Positions 4,899-5,097 of a stretch of DNA of 5,097 bases are shown here, piece after piece (the stretch's first letter is position 1; each line of letters opens with the position of its first letter). The position numbers and the translations under genes are program-made. Source of the stretch: an uncultured Sphingomonas sp. (GTDB taxonomy: Bacteria > Pseudomonadota > Alphaproteobacteria > Sphingomonadales > Sphingomonadaceae); NCBI GenBank assembly GCA_946886645.1, contig CAMPIY010000134.1, forward strand, positions 1 to 5,097. Reading direction: 5' to 3'. The notes under the pieces are model-generated. The model saw nothing but the letters and a program-made list of their open reading frames with translations. It was not told where the DNA came from and did not search any database.

Positions 4899-5097
4899 GG
4901 GGGCGAAACAGGATCGACGAGTGCAATAAAGGCCAGGTTGCCGATCGGTATGAGACCACCGCGACGGCTCATTCACACAAGTGCCAACGATAACGAGGCT
5001 CTTGCGATTGCTGCCTAACTGAGGACCTAACGGTCTAAGGTTAAGTGGACAAAAGCGCGGTCGGACCCCACCGGGCAACAGAAGGGGATTCCAGCGG
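4899..5097 (+). ncRNA. ssrA: tmRNA coding piece (3' end at or just past the window edge)
   Basis: This starts with the acceptor strand GGGGGCG (4899-4905) and the D-arm-like region AAACAGGATCGACG. GCCAGGTTGCC (4932-4942) can pair with the acceptor piece. The tag frame follows at 4983-5018, then a small hairpin GACC-TAAC-GGTC (5024-5035). A pseudoknot comes last: CGGT (5058-5061) with ACCG (5070-5073), whose loop CCCC (5066-5069) can pair with GGGG (5084-5087). This occupies the place of PK2 in one-piece tmRNAs. No termination signal is visible before the edge. Confidence 0.82.
4983..5018 (+). other. ssrA: tmRNA tag-peptide reading frame, ANDNEALAIAA-stop
   Basis: From the likely resume codon GCC (4983-4985) the frame reads Ala-Asn-Asp-Asn-Glu-Ala-Leu-Ala-Ile-Ala-Ala and stops at TAA (5016-5018). 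With the alanine carried by the tmRNA the added tag would be A-ANDNEALAIAA. The resume codon is placed by alignment with E. coli (AGTC-GCA-AAC-GAC there, AGT-GCC-AAC-GAT here). The AND start and small hydrophobic AA end fit SspB/ClpA and ClpX recognition in general terms. Confidence 0.93.

Larger units (their letters stand above)
4788..5097 (+). ncRNA. ssrA: tmRNA gene, two-piece circularly permuted (alphaproteobacterial type)
   Basis: tmRNA rescues ribosomes stalled on broken mRNAs. It enters charged with alanine, then supplies a short reading frame that adds a degradation tag. The gene is permuted: the 3' part, ending in CCA, comes first (to 4870), then an intervening segment (4871-4898), then the 5' part with the tag. 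Evidence is the 7-bp acceptor stem CGCCTCC (4860-4866) with GGGGGCG (4899-4905) containing the G3-U pair that specifies alanine, encoded ACCA (4867-4870), the conserved ATTTCGGAC before the T-arm and CAGGATCGACG after the acceptor strand (compare CTGGATTCGACG in E. coli), and the tag frame at 4983-5018. The 5' end is set by the promoter and is uncertain by several bases. The 3' end may lie slightly beyond the window, since the last pseudoknot finishes about 10 bases before the edge. It is divergent from the lipoprotein gene. Confidence 0.95.

Noticed and set aside
4677..5078. 133-codon open frame on the minus strand
   Set aside because: It runs antisense through the tmRNA gene; the structure and tag of ssrA explain this region.

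Overview
This window is high-GC DNA that looks like core chromosome of an alphaproteobacterium, most likely from the Sphingomonadales. Three things suggest this. The right end carries a circularly permuted, two-piece tmRNA gene, which is the alphaproteobacterial form. Its tag reads ANDNEALAIAA. There is also a stand-alone SWIB-domain protein of the kind common in this class. No insertion sequence, phage gene, CRISPR array or other mobile element was found.

Left half (1-3088). A minus-strand cluster reads from right to left: a MurC/Mpl-type Mur ligase (2220-841), a small protein with two HxT motifs resembling 2H phosphoesterases (808-428), and a HAD-superfamily 5'-nucleotidase-like phosphatase (424 to the window edge, incomplete at its C-terminus). 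The last two are separated by 3 bases and are probably translationally coupled. Divergent from the ligase, 49 bp away, is an LD-carboxypeptidase of family S66 (2270-3088). LdcA trims murein tetrapeptides to tripeptides in the cytoplasm, and Mpl-type ligases load tripeptides onto UDP-MurNAc. The pair therefore reads as a cytoplasmic murein-recycling module, though the ligase motifs are not textbook Mpl.

Middle (3089-4275). A SWIB/MDM2-domain protein (plus strand, good Shine-Dalgarno, followed by a strong terminator) converges on a NUDIX hydrolase of the NUDT7/NUDT19-like type (minus strand).

Right end (4276-5097). A short acidic, alanine-rich lipoprotein (minus strand) ends in a classic terminator with a UUCG tetraloop directly in front of the NUDIX gene. 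Divergent from it on the plus strand is ssrA: a promoter-like sequence, an acceptor piece ending in encoded CCA, a 28-nt intervening hairpin, and a coding piece with the tag reading frame and a pseudoknot at the window's right edge.

The most interesting items are the explicit base pairing that could hold the two tmRNA pieces together, the tiny 2H-like protein coupled to a HAD phosphatase (a possible RNA or nucleotide end-processing pair), and the divergent Mur ligase with altered motifs. No clearly new multi-gene system is evident; most of the window is ordinary housekeeping content.
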